A stretch of 64,000 nucleotides of DNA, from positions 104,161 through 168,160 of the forward strand of contig DAIRSE010000004.1 in the NCBI GenBank assembly GCA_036804525.1, in the 5' to 3' direction. The notes under the pieces were generated by a model. The model was not told the origin of the DNA. It did not search any database and worked only from the letters and a program-made list of their open reading frames with translations. Both the position numbers and the translations under genes were made by a program. The stretch's first letter is position 1. Every line of letters starts with the position of its first letter. Source of the stretch: JBFLVT01 sp036804525. Lineage in GTDB: Bacteria > Bacillota > Desulfotomaculia > Desulfotomaculales > JASEER01. Shown here in pieces: positions 1-7,850 of this stretch.

Positions 1-1916
1 CCCTGGTGCTTCAGGGCAGACACCGGGACAGCGATAACGTCCCCGCCCCACTCCTCGACAACGAGTCCGTGCTCGGTAAGCTGCTGCTTAACACGTTCGG
101 GGTTTGCTTCCGGCTTATCGATTTTATTGATAGCGACGATGATCGGCACCCCCGCCGCCTTGGCGTGGTTAATCGCCTCAACGGTTTGAGGCATAACGCC
201 GTCATCAGCCGCAACAACAAGGATGGCTACGTCAGTAACCCGGGCGCCGCGCGCGCGCATCGCCGTAAAGGCCTCGTGGCCCGGGGTATCGAGGAAAGTA
301 ATCTTCTTACCTTTATGCTGAACCTGGTAAGCCCCGATATGCTGTGTAATACCGCCATGCTCCGTAGCAGTGACGTTGGCATTGCGAATAGCGTCAAGAA
401 GCGAGGTCTTACCGTGGTCAACGTGACCCATAACTGTCACTACGGGAGGCCTGGGCTCCAAGTCGCGAGGGTCGTCCTCTTGTTCCTGAACCAGTTGAAT
501 TTCCTCGATGTCTTCCTCTTTCTTGATCTCTACCGGGTAGCCCATCTCGGTGGCCACGATAGAGGCCGTATCAACATCTATCTCCTGATTGATGGTCGCC
601 ATGACGCCGAGCATCATCAGTTCCTTGATAACGTCAGCAGCCTTGACGCTCATCTTCTCGGCAAGGTCTTTAACGGTCAGTGAATCGGTCAAAACCACCG
701 TGCGCTTTTCGACCGGGGGCTTCTCCACGCGCGCGGGCCGACGGCCGCGCGGTAGAAGCTTGGCCTCACTTACCGAGGGCTTGCGTTCATCCCACCGCTT
801 TTCGCGCGGACCCCGCTCCCTGTTCGCGGCAAGGCGCTGCTGAGCAGCTCCCTTATCCGGTTTTACCTCTACAACCTGCGTCGGCGGTTTGGGAATAGCC
901 TTGTTCAGGTCGAGCAGACGGCCCGGACGACCTGCCGCCGGCCGGGGACCAGCCGGTCGGGGGCCTCCGGGACGCGGGCCTCCGGCATACCCTCCGCCAG
1001 GACGGGGACCTGGGGTCTGGGCACCGCGTAACCCTGCGCCCTGGTCGCGGACCGCCGGACGCCCATCGGGCCGGGCTCCTGGCTGCTGATGCGGTGGGGC
1101 GCCCCCAGGACGCGCCCCGGCGGCACGATTATCGCGGTGCGGCTGCTGGCCCTGAAAAGGCGGCTTCGGCACGGCCCCACCGGGGGCTGCCGGCCTTCCC
1201 TGATATGCGGGACGGCTCGGTGCAGCTTTCCCCTCCTGCCTGGCAGGTGGCTGGGCAGGAGGAGCCGCAGGTGGAGCGGGTTGGGGAGCAGGCGCCGTCC
1301 CCGCCTGGCCCCGTGCCGCCTTCGCTCCGGCTTCGGTTACCGCAGGCGCCGTCTTTGTAGCTTCTTCGCGTCCCTGCGCGCGGGCCGGGGCCTCGGCAGG
1401 CGCCCGAACATCCACGGCAGGCTCGCGCGCCGGCTCCTCGGGCTTCTTTTCCGTTAGGAACGGAACCGGGGGCTTGATATTGCCGGGCAGGTTCAGCGGC
1501 CTTTCCACAAATCTCCGGTCGGGTGGTCGCTGTGGAACGTTATCGACTAGACCTGGTCCATACTGGCTAAGGCGGACAGGGCGGGGCTTGGGTGCAGGTC
1601 CAGGGGCAGCGGGCCCAGAAGCAGCCGGTTCAATCTGGACCTTCCGCGCCCCAGCATCGGGCGGCAAGGCGCCAGCCTCGGCATCCGGGGCGGAAACCTG
1701 CTTTTTCGAAGGCTGCTTGGCATCTTTGCGTCGCGCATCGGCACCGTCTTTGGGGACCGATCTGCCCAAATGCTTGCTTACCGCGGCGATTTGCGCCTCA
1801 TCCAGGGTACTTAAGGGCGACTTGACGCTGATACCCAGCCCGCTTAGAACGTTCATCAGCTCCTTGCTCTCAAGACCCAGCTCCTTAGCAACTTCGTGTA
1901 CTCTCTTTTTGCCCAC
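1..1916 (-). CDS. infB: Translation initiation factor IF-2 (3' end outside window)
   Basis: IF-2 is the GTPase that places initiator tRNA on the 30S subunit and promotes subunit joining. About 638 codons are visible; the 3' end lies beyond base 1. The start is GTG at 1916 with GGAGGT just upstream. Residues 1-50 are a first IF2_N helical domain (KKRVHEVAKELG). They are followed by roughly 350 residues of Pro/Gly/Arg/Ala-rich linker encoded by very G+C-rich DNA (about 750-1750), then a second IF2_N domain (about 410-480). The G domain shows every box: GHVDHGKT (about 498), DTPGH (about 540), NKID (about 596) and SAL (about 637). It is the last gene of the rimP-nusA-ylxR-ylxQ-infB operon, as in other Firmicutes. 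The several long reading frames on the other strand of the linker are base-composition artefacts. Confidence 0.97.
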   Translation of the reverse strand, partial: MGKKRVHEVAKELGLESKELMNVLSGLGISVKSPLSTLDEAQIAAVSKHLGRSVPKDGADARRKDAKQPSKKQVSAPDAEAGALPPDAGARKVQIEPAASGPAAPGPAPKPRPVRLSQYGPGLVDNVPQRPPDRRFVERPLNLPGNIKPPVPFLTEKKPEEPAREPAVDVRAPAEAPARAQGREEATKTAPAVTEAGAKAARGQAGTAPAPQPAPPAAPPAQPPARQEGKAAPSRPAYQGRPAAPGGAVPKPPFQGQQPHRDNRAAGARPGGAPPHQQPGARPDGRPAVRDQGAGLRGAQTPGPRPGGGYAGGPRPGGPRPAGPRPAAGRPGRLLDLNKAIPKPPTQVVEVKPDKGAAQQRLAANRERGPREKRWDERKPSVSEAKLLPRGRRPARVEKPPVEKRTVVLTDSLTVKDLAEKMSVKAADVIKELMMLGVMATINQEIDVDTASIVATEMGYPVEIKKEEDIEEIQLVQEQEDDPRDLEPRPPVVTVMGHVDHGKTSLLDAIRNANVTATEHGGITQHIGAYQVQHKGKKITFLDTPGHEAFTAMRARGARVTDVAILVVAADDGVMPQTVEAINHAKAAGVPIIVAINKIDKPEANPERVKQQLTEHGLVVEEWGGDVIAVPVSALKHQ

Positions 1917-1949
1917 CGAACCACCTCCAAATTACCGGGACACCAGGGC

Positions 1950-2258
1950 CTAGTCTTCCGGTTGCTTTAATAAGCTAAGAATCCTTTTCGTTAAATTCTC
2001 GTCAAGCAGAGCAAGCACTGCTCTCGGCGATTTGCCCACAGCCGCGCCCAGCTCTCCTTTTTGTCCATAAACCACGTAGGGAACACCAAACCGCTTCGCC
2101 AACGCGACAAAATCATTTCGCGTACTGGGCGCCGCGTCACCCGCGATAATTACCAGTTTGGCCTGGCGCCGCTCCAGCTTGGCCCGAACGCCTTCGTCAC
2201 CTGAAACCACGCTGCGGGCTCTTTGCCCCAGGCCCAGCAGTTTGAATACCGAGTTCAC
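1950..2258 (-). CDS. ylxQ: YlxQ, L7Ae-family RNA-binding protein
   Basis: A small ribosomal-protein L7Ae/L30e-like protein of 102 residues, expected to bind kink-turn RNA. The family is normally encoded between ylxR and infB, as here. The N-terminus (VNSVFKLLGLGQRARSVVSG) matches the usual family start, so I place initiation at the GTG at 2258, about 12 bases after GGGAGGAG. The frame stays open further upstream, but that extension does not resemble the family. The gene overlaps the end of ylxR by about 60 bases, suggesting translational coupling. The cellular role is not settled in the family. Confidence 0.88.
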   Translation of the reverse strand: MNSVFKLLGLGQRARSVVSGDEGVRAKLERRQAKLVIIAGDAAPSTRNDFVALAKRFGVPYVVYGQKGELGAAVGKSPRAVLALLDENLTKRILSLLKQPED

Positions 2259-2523
2259 GCCCTTCAATCTCCTCCCGGACCTGAAGTAAAACCTCCTTGC
2301 CGACATTGCACTGCAAAGCCTTGGCAAGCCTCTTCGCACTTACGGCAGCATCGAAGCACCGGGCGTCCGGGCAAATGTACGCGCCGCGTCCGGCTCTCTT
2401 CCCCGTTAAGTCGAGTTCTATATTTCCTTCAGGCGTCCTGACAATGCGTATTAGCTCCCGCTTGGCCTTCATCTCCTGGCAGCCGACGCATTTGCGCAGA
2501 GGGACCTTCTTAACGCGAGCCAC
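2197..2523 (-). CDS. ylxR: YlxR family RNA-binding protein
   Basis: A 108-residue protein of the YlxR/DUF448 family. It carries the family hallmark CVGCQEMKAKRELIRIVR near the N-terminus and GRGAYICPDARCF near residue 45. It starts at a GTG (2523) after a G-rich Shine-Dalgarno. Family members are nucleic-acid binding, and recent work links some to RNase P (RnpM); this is family knowledge, not visible here. The C-terminal ~20 residues are an extension that overlaps the ylxQ start. Third gene of the nusA operon. Confidence 0.92.
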   Translation of the reverse strand: MARVKKVPLRKCVGCQEMKAKRELIRIVRTPEGNIELDLTGKRAGRGAYICPDARCFDAAVSAKRLAKALQCNVGKEVLLQVREEIEGRELGIQTAGPGAKSPQRGFR

Positions 2524-2546
2524 CTTAACCCCCCATTAATCTTCTC

Positions 2547-3620
2547 TTAAATTTCGTAGCCTTGTGACAGATACTCCTGATATATCTCGGCCATCTGGCT
2601 CTCGCTCTTGATGTCTATCTTCCACCCCGTCAGTTTGGCGGCCAGGCGCGCGTTCTGCCCTTCCTTGCCTATCGCCAGTGAAAGCTGGTAATCAGGGACA
2701 ATAACGCGCGCTATCTTTTCGTCTTCCCAAACCTCGACGGCGATTACCTTCGCCGGGCTCAAGGACGCAGCGACGAATTTTGAAGGATCCGGATACCATC
2801 GCACCACGTCGATTTTCTCCCCGTTCAACTCGTTGACAATGGCCTGGACCCGCACACCTTTGGGACCGACGCAGGCACCCACGGGGTCGATGTTCTCGTC
2901 ACTCGAATAGACGGCGATCTTGGACCGGATCCCCGCTTCGCGGGCAATTGCCTTGAGTTCCACGATACCCTCGTGAAGTTCCGGCACTTCGATCTCAAAC
3001 AACCGCTTAAGAAGACCGGGGTGGGTTCGCGATACCATAATTAATGGACCCTTGCTGGTCTTCTTGACCTCCACGATGTAGGCCTTGATCCTTTGCCCCG
3101 GCCGGTATATCTCCCCCGGAATCTGTTCGTTCGGGGCCAGCACGGCCTCAGCCTTCCCGAGTTCTATATAACAAGTGCGCTGTTCGATGCGCTGGATCGT
3201 TCCCGTAACGACGTCGCCCTCGCGATTGGAGAACTCTTCAAAGACGATGTTGCGCTCGGCCTCGCGAATGCGCTGCACCACAACCTGCTTCGCTGTTTGC
3301 GCGGCAATCCGCCCAAAGTTTCGGGGTGTGATTTCAGTTTCCACCACGTCGTCTAATTCATATGCCGGATTGATCTTTCTTGCTTCTTCGAGGCTGATCT
3401 GCTGTCCGGGGTCTTCCACTTTTTCAACTACGGTACGCTTGGCAAAGACCTTGACGTCGCCAGTATGGCGGTCGATATGCACTCTAGCGTTCGTGGAAGA
3501 ACCAAAATTGCGTTTGAAGGCCGACAGAAGCGCAGCTTCGATCGCTTCCAGCAAAACGTCAACAGCGATAGCCCTTTCTTTTTCCAGGTCGCGCAGAGCC
3601 GCTAGGAACTCACTGTTCAT
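2547..3620 (-). CDS. nusA: Transcription termination/antitermination factor NusA
   Basis: RNA polymerase-associated factor controlling pausing, intrinsic termination and antitermination. At 357 residues it is the usual short Firmicutes form: N-terminal polymerase-binding domain (1-125, beginning MNSEFLAALRDLEKE), S1 domain (about 130-200, GDVVTGTIQRIEQR), and two KH domains (about 230-345, with GPKGVRVQAIVNEL and AIGKEGQNARLAAKLTGW). The C-terminal acidic repeats of proteobacterial NusA are absent. The start ATG follows GGAGGGT. It lies between rimP and ylxR, and a hairpin in the operon leader (4140-4168) could be a target for NusA feedback. Confidence 0.98.
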   Translation of the reverse strand: MNSEFLAALRDLEKERAIAVDVLLEAIEAALLSAFKRNFGSSTNARVHIDRHTGDVKVFAKRTVVEKVEDPGQQISLEEARKINPAYELDDVVETEITPRNFGRIAAQTAKQVVVQRIREAERNIVFEEFSNREGDVVTGTIQRIEQRTCYIELGKAEAVLAPNEQIPGEIYRPGQRIKAYIVEVKKTSKGPLIMVSRTHPGLLKRLFEIEVPELHEGIVELKAIAREAGIRSKIAVYSSDENIDPVGACVGPKGVRVQAIVNELNGEKIDVVRWYPDPSKFVAASLSPAKVIAVEVWEDEKIARVIVPDYQLSLAIGKEGQNARLAAKLTGWKIDIKSESQMAEIYQEYLSQGYEI

Positions 3621-3644
3621 GTGACACCCTCCATACGTAACCCT

Positions 3645-4106
3645 CTATAGTTCAAGGGCCAGACGCGCGCTGGCGATAGAACTCCAAGGGATGATAATCT
3701 CTTCCTTGCCGGTGTCGAGGAGAATACCGTCATCCTGGCTCGCCTTGATGCGCCCGGAAAATCGCTTACGGCCATTGACCGGTGCAAACGTCTTGATGTT
3801 AACCAGACGCCCCTCGAACCGCACATAATCCTCTCTTTTTTTCAGCGCCCTCTCCAACCCTGGAGAGGATACTTCCAAAAAATAGGAGTGCGGAATGAGA
3901 TCAACCTCGTCAAGAACCCTGTCAAGTTTTTCCGATAAGCCCTGACAATCAACAAGCCCGACTCCACCGGGCTTATCAATAAAAAGACGGAGGTACCATT
4001 GCCCTCCCTCTTTCACGTACTCGACGTCCACGAGTTCCAAACCCTGGGCCTTAGCTAGCGGGGCAGCCAGTTCCTCTACCCTGGCTGCTACTTTATTGAC
4101 GGTCAC
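3645..4106 (-). CDS. rimP: Ribosome maturation factor RimP
   Basis: 30S subunit assembly factor, 153 residues, first gene of the nusA-infB operon. Typical features are DVEYVKEGGQWYLRLFID in the N-terminal domain, SEKLDRVLDEVDLIP and EVSSPGLERALKK at the domain junction, and an Sm-like C-terminal barrel with the late motif KEEIIIPWSSIASARLALEL. I place the start at the GTG at 4106, which follows GAGGAGG at a good distance. The frame is open seven codons further upstream, but that stretch overlaps the ribosome binding site. Confidence 0.95.
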   Translation of the reverse strand: MTVNKVAARVEELAAPLAKAQGLELVDVEYVKEGGQWYLRLFIDKPGGVGLVDCQGLSEKLDRVLDEVDLIPHSYFLEVSSPGLERALKKREDYVRFEGRLVNIKTFAPVNGRKRFSGRIKASQDDGILLDTGKEEIIIPWSSIASARLALEL

Positions 4107-4139
4107 CCAAATCCTCCTCGTTCTCAATAAGTATTAAGA

Positions 4140-4168
4140 CGAAGGAGTGGGGTCAACCCACTCCTTCG
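4140..4168 (-). promoter_or_regulatory. Leader hairpin of the rimP-nusA operon (possible attenuator)
   Basis: A perfect 12-bp stem (CGAAGGAGTGGG / CCCACTCCTTCG) with a five-base loop lies between the promoter and the rimP ribosome binding site. On the transcribed strand it is followed by TCTTAATACTTATT, a weak U-rich tract. It therefore resembles an intrinsic terminator placed about 25 bases after the predicted transcription start. It might instead end transcripts of the upstream copZ gene; both roles are possible. Confidence 0.7.
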
Positions 4169-4197
4169 GAAAACTCCTTGCAATCCAAATCAAGGTA

Positions 4198-4226
4198 AGT
4201 ATACCACAGCGTCGCAAGAGTTACAA
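4198..4226 (-). promoter_or_regulatory. Sigma-A promoter of the rimP-nusA-infB operon
   Basis: TTGTAA at 4226-4221, a 17-base spacer, and TATACT at 4203-4198, reading toward rimP. Predicted start of transcription is near 4191. The match and spacing are good for a housekeeping promoter. Confidence 0.75.
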
Positions 4227-4262
4227 GCACAAATAAGAAAAACACTGCCGTCGAGCCGATTT

Positions 4263-4493
4263 TCAGGTCGTTTTGTCCTGGACGGTTGCAACCTCATACC
4301 CTGACCGGATGATCGCATCCCTGACAAGCCCGGCAGCAGCCGGATCTTTGAGACGGACAACAACCTCCCCCGTGGGGAGGTTTACGTCGGCCGCGATCAC
4401 TCCGTCAACACTCCGGACGGCCTTCTCTACCGCGCTCTTGCAATGCTTGCAAGACATTCCCTTGACAAGATAGCTTACTACAGCTTCGCTCAA
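4263..4493 (-). CDS. Heavy-metal-associated (HMA) domain protein, CopZ-like
   Basis: A 76-residue single HMA domain with the metal-binding motif GMSCKHC near residue 12, followed by the usual SAVEKAVRSVDGV helix. Such proteins carry Cu(I) or similar soft metals to a P-type ATPase or repressor. No copA or csoR is nearby, so the partner is unknown. The start is TTG at 4493, five bases after the thioredoxin stop, with only a weak Shine-Dalgarno, so the two genes are probably co-transcribed and coupled. Confidence 0.85.
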   Translation of the reverse strand: MSEAVVSYLVKGMSCKHCKSAVEKAVRSVDGVIAADVNLPTGEVVVRLKDPAAAGLVRDAIIRSGYEVATVQDKTT

Positions 4494-4498
4494 TTTAA

Positions 4499-4819
4499 TT
4501 ACCCCAGTATACTGTTGATTTTGTCCACAAGAGCGTCCTTGGCGACATACCCTACTTCTTGCCCGACGATCTTTCCTTCTTTAAAGAAAAGCAGGGTGGG
4601 GATGCCCTTGATGCCGAACTTCATGGCGAGTTCCCTGTTCTCGTCAACGTTGACTTTCCCGACCTTCATTTTACCCTTAAACTCGTCGGCTATCTGTTCA
4701 ATAATGGGCGCGATACTGCGGCAGGGCCCGCACCATGCAGCCCAGAAATCCAACAGTACAGGCTCTCGGCTCTGAAGAACTTCCTGTTCAAAATTGCTTT
4801 CATTAATCTCGAGTGCCAT
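4499..4819 (-). CDS. trxA: Thioredoxin
   Basis: Cytoplasmic dithiol-disulfide oxidoreductase, 106 residues. The active site WCGPC lies near residue 28 and the cis-proline in GIKGIPTLLFF near residue 75. The ATG at 4819 is preferred because GGGAGG lies 11 bases upstream; an in-frame ATG four codons earlier is too close to that site. It is followed directly by the HMA-domain gene. No thioredoxin reductase is seen in the window. Confidence 0.95.
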   Translation of the reverse strand: MALEINESNFEQEVLQSREPVLLDFWAAWCGPCRSIAPIIEQIADEFKGKMKVGKVNVDENRELAMKFGIKGIPTLLFFKEGKIVGQEVGYVAKDALVDKINSILG

Positions 4820-4881
4820 CTGTGGAACCATCCTCCCAATTCTAGAGACTTAGGGGAAACACCGTCTCCCGTTCAAAACCT

Positions 4882-5067
4882 TCACCCGCTGGAACCACTG
4901 CTGCTGCAAGCGTTTGCACTTCCAGAGCGCGAGGCGAAAAGTGAGAATTCCCGGCGGACGTTGTCCGACAGACACTTGGGACACGTAACTTTCGCCCTCT
5001 CGGTTACGGGCAGCAAGACACTGAACTTATGCTCACAATCCTTGCATTTGTATTCGTAGATCGGCAT
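4882..5067 (-). CDS. FmdB-family zinc-ribbon protein
   Basis: A 61-residue protein beginning MPIYEYKCKDCEHKFS, the standard FmdB/CxxC_CxxC_SSSS start. The two CxxC pairs (CKDC, CPKC) should hold one zinc ion. The C-terminus is a short Ser/Gly tail typical of the family. Members were once proposed to regulate formamidase or methylotrophy genes, but the function is not established. It may be transcribed with the downstream thioredoxin gene. Confidence 0.85.
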   Translation of the reverse strand: MPIYEYKCKDCEHKFSVLLPVTERAKVTCPKCLSDNVRREFSLFASRSGSANACSSSGSSG

Positions 5068-5163
5068 TAGGTTGACACCTTTCCCTTTGGTTCAAACTTC
5101 TTAATATTTTAATACAGAAGATTCCGTTGGACAAGACCCAGTCCCCAAAACTCGGCTCACCTA

Positions 5164-5955
5164 TTAGCCGCACGCATTGCTGCATCCTGACTGTTTGTAG
5201 AGCTGAATAAACTGCAACACAAACTGGAGTTCGCTGCGGCTGAGGTTACACGCCATGTTTAAAATAGCCTGGACATTGGGGTGCATCAACAATTCCCGCA
5301 GTTCGGGGTTCATCATGCTGAGCATCTGGTCGACGGCTCCGGGCTCCATAATGAAATAACAGGGCGTAACCCCCATGACTTGCGCCAGCTTCTCCAGAGT
5401 CTTCAGGGAAGGCTGGACTTTGCCCTGTTCAATCTGGCCGATCAGGCCGGCCGTAACCCCCGCCGCCCGTGCCAGCTGTGCCTGAGTCATCCCATATTCT
5501 TCACGCAGAGTTTTCAGTTTATGCCCCAGCGAGCCCTCGTAGCTCATGAGGACGAGTGCCGAAACCCCCAGTTCCTTAGCGATTTGCTTCAGTGTCGCCA
5601 GCGAGGGGTAAACCGACCCCCGCTCGATCTCGCTGAGGTACGAAGGCGAGATTCCGGCGGCCGATGCCAGATCATTCAAAGACATGCCTTTCTCCGTGCG
5701 GATCACCCTAATCTTTTCGCCGATGGACAGGGCTCCGTCTTTGCCTGATCCTCCGTCCAGCAACCGCACCTTGGAAACGTTGAGGGCCGCAGCAAGCTTC
5801 TCGATGGTCTTCAGAGAGGGGCGCTTAGATTCCCGTTCGATCTCCGAAAGGTAAGACAGAGACAAACGTGCCCGGCTGGCAAGTTCCTGGAGGGTGTAAC
5901 CCCGCTCCTCACGAAGAAGACGGATCTGCTGCCCGCGAATAATCACGCTGATCAC
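5164..5955 (-). CDS. Transcriptional regulator with three tandem XRE-type HTH domains
   Basis: A 263-residue protein made almost wholly of three Cro/C1-type helix-turn-helix units, at about residues 10-65, 77-135 and 143-203. Each ends in a recognisable SYLSEIERxSxxPSLxTL-like segment; the third is the variant LIGQIEQGKVQPSLKTL. A C-terminal tail of about 60 residues follows, ending in CSNACG. GTG codons at 5955 and 5946 are both possible; the second is better spaced from AGAGGGTGA. Single-domain XRE repressors bind as dimers, so three units in one chain suggest recognition of an extended or multi-site operator. The upstream region holds a palindrome and a spaced direct repeat that could be that site. 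Target genes are unknown. Confidence 0.85.
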   Translation of the reverse strand: MISVIIRGQQIRLLREERGYTLQELASRARLSLSYLSEIERESKRPSLKTIEKLAAALNVSKVRLLDGGSGKDGALSIGEKIRVIRTEKGMSLNDLASAAGISPSYLSEIERGSVYPSLATLKQIAKELGVSALVLMSYEGSLGHKLKTLREEYGMTQAQLARAAGVTAGLIGQIEQGKVQPSLKTLEKLAQVMGVTPCYFIMEPGAVDQMLSMMNPELRELLMHPNVQAILNMACNLSRSELQFVLQFIQLYKQSGCSNACG

Positions 5956-6000
5956 CCTCTAGAATGATACTACAAAACCCGAAGGGCGTATATAAACAAA

Positions 6001-6052
6001 CTGGTACTTCCATTCTAATATAGCTGGGCTTTAGCGTAAATACGCTGGTACT
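6001..6052. promoter_or_regulatory. Operator-like palindrome and direct repeats upstream of the triple-HTH gene
   Basis: CTGGTACT occurs at 6001-6008 and again at 6045-6052, 44 bases apart (about four helical turns). Next to the second copy is the inverted repeat AGCGTA-AA-TACGCT (6033-6046). The block lies in the intergenic region between the triple-HTH gene and the downstream end of the penicillin-binding protein gene. It is a natural candidate for autoregulation, but this is inference. Confidence 0.4.
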
Positions 6053-6082
6053 AATGCAGGCGCAGTTCCGGCACAGGCCGTC

Positions 6083-7756
6083 CTACTCAACAAGAGCCTG
6101 CGCTATTTCACGGAACAGGGGTGCAGCCGTCTTTCCCCCGCTTTCCGCGTTCTCCACGAGGACAACGATGGCAAACCGGGGCCCGGCAAGCGGAAAATAT
6201 CCCGCGAACCAGCCGCTGGTCCGGGTACCGTCACCTACCTGGGCCGTTCCGGTCTTTCCGGCACTCCCCAGTCCGTCAAGGTAGGCATCCTTACCGTTGC
6301 CGACCGTCGTTACCAGCTTCATCAGTTCCCTCAGCGTCGCGGCCGTGTCCGGAGACACGGCGCGTTTCCCCTGGTCACCCGGCACAGCCCGCACTCCCGT
6401 GCTGCCTTGCCGGATTTCCTTCACAAGCCGGGGCACGTGGTACACCCCGCCGTTCGCGATGGCCGACACCATTGACGCCACCTGCAGAGGCGTTACCAGT
6501 ACAGGACCTTGCCCCACAGAAGCGTTAACGAGATTGTACGGCTCAGCAATCATATCCAGGTCCTGACGCGCATCGGGCGGGTATGGAAACCCCAGCAGTC
6601 GTTGCTCGCTTAAACCGAGACGCCGGGCATACTCGATAATCCCGTTGGCCCCGAGTTTAAGAGCTACTTTAGCGAAGGTGGGGTTACACGAGTTGGCGAA
6701 GGCGTCGGCGAAGGTCAGCCTGCCGTGGCCTTCCCCCTTCCAGCAAGTGATCATCTGCTCGTTGCGCCCGGTGCAGATAAACTCGGTCTCGGGCTTGACG
6801 ATCCCTCGTTCAAGAGCGGCAGCGGCGACGACCGTCTTAAAGATCGACCCCGGCTGGTAGAGCGAAAGCGCGTGATTAACAAAGGCCTCCGTTTCCTTTA
6901 TAGCCTCTCCGGGCCGGCGCGGATCAAAGCCTGGCCGTGAAGCCATAGCCAAAACGTCACCGGTCTGAACATCCATCACCACTACGGCGCCTGAAGCCAT
7001 ATGGTGATCGAGAGCATCCTCGGCAGCCTGCTGGAACTTCCGGTCAATGGTCAGGACGAGGTCCCGCCGCCCGGCATCGCGTTCCCTGTCCTCGACATAC
7101 CCCAGGCCCGGTAGCGGTTTCCCGCGCGCGTCGACGTAACAGCGTGCCGTCTTGACCGGCCGAAGGCCTTTAAGATCCCCTTCGTAATACTTCTCAAGGC
7201 CCGACTTTCCTACCAGATCGCCCAGACGGTACGGTTTATCGTATTGCTGCAGGCTATATAACTCTTCCGCCGATTCGATGGGGCCAACGTAGCCTATGAG
7301 GTGCGAAGCCCGTTGGTTTTCTGTGTATCTGAGCACAACTTCGGCCACGTGCACTCCAGGCCACCGGGAAGCCTGGATGAGCCTCTTTTGGTTAGCGTTA
7401 AGGTTGTACGGAAGGCAACATGCGCCTTCCATGGCCGCATCGACCTCTACGCGGGGAACATTAAGGACAGCAGCCAGTTCTCCGGCTACCTTCGCCCTGT
7501 CTTCCAGAAGCTGAGGAATGACCACGATTCTGTCGGCTACTTCGTACCCAGTCAGAGGCACGCCGTTGCGGTCAAGGATGTTGCCCCGCGGTACCTCCTC
7601 CAGCGAAACACTGACCGAGACCTGCTGCGCGTTGGCCGCGGCAAGCCGCTCGTGCTCGCTGATCTGGATAACAGAGAGGCGCCAGACAAGCATTACCAGG
7701 CAAGCTACGAATCCCCATCCAAGTATGGCTACTCTTTTTTTGGCATACCCGGACAC
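6083..7756 (-). CDS. Class B penicillin-binding protein (peptidoglycan transpeptidase)
   Basis: A 557-residue membrane-anchored D,D-transpeptidase that cross-links peptidoglycan. One N-terminal membrane segment (about 9-29) is followed by the dimerisation region (PRGNILDRNG at about 56) and the transpeptidase domain. All three active-site motifs are present: SIFK (304-307), SCN (356-358) and KTG (501-503). The start is GTG at 7756. It lies downstream of mltG, so it may serve in elongation or sporulation peptidoglycan synthesis. It is shorter than PBP2 (MrdA) of Gram-negatives and lacks PASTA repeats, so I do not assign a symbol. The six cysteines are unusual for an extracellular domain. Confidence 0.93.
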   Translation of the reverse strand: MSGYAKKRVAILGWGFVACLVMLVWRLSVIQISEHERLAAANAQQVSVSVSLEEVPRGNILDRNGVPLTGYEVADRIVVIPQLLEDRAKVAGELAAVLNVPRVEVDAAMEGACCLPYNLNANQKRLIQASRWPGVHVAEVVLRYTENQRASHLIGYVGPIESAEELYSLQQYDKPYRLGDLVGKSGLEKYYEGDLKGLRPVKTARCYVDARGKPLPGLGYVEDRERDAGRRDLVLTIDRKFQQAAEDALDHHMASGAVVVMDVQTGDVLAMASRPGFDPRRPGEAIKETEAFVNHALSLYQPGSIFKTVVAAAALERGIVKPETEFICTGRNEQMITCWKGEGHGRLTFADAFANSCNPTFAKVALKLGANGIIEYARRLGLSEQRLLGFPYPPDARQDLDMIAEPYNLVNASVGQGPVLVTPLQVASMVSAIANGGVYHVPRLVKEIRQGSTGVRAVPGDQGKRAVSPDTAATLRELMKLVTTVGNGKDAYLDGLGSAGKTGTAQVGDGTRTSGWFAGYFPLAGPRFAIVVLVENAESGGKTAAPLFREIAQALVE

Positions 7757-7850
7757 AGAAAAAACCTCGCAGACAGCTACCAGTTATTAATAGTGTGACC
7801 GGAGGTTTCTTCCAGTATCCGCGTCAGGAGCCGAACACCGCCAAACAGTC

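Noticed and set aside
680..1457. Several Arg/Pro/Gly-rich frames on the plus strand near 0.7-1.9 kb
   Set aside because: They arise from the low-complexity G+C-rich linker of infB on the minus strand.
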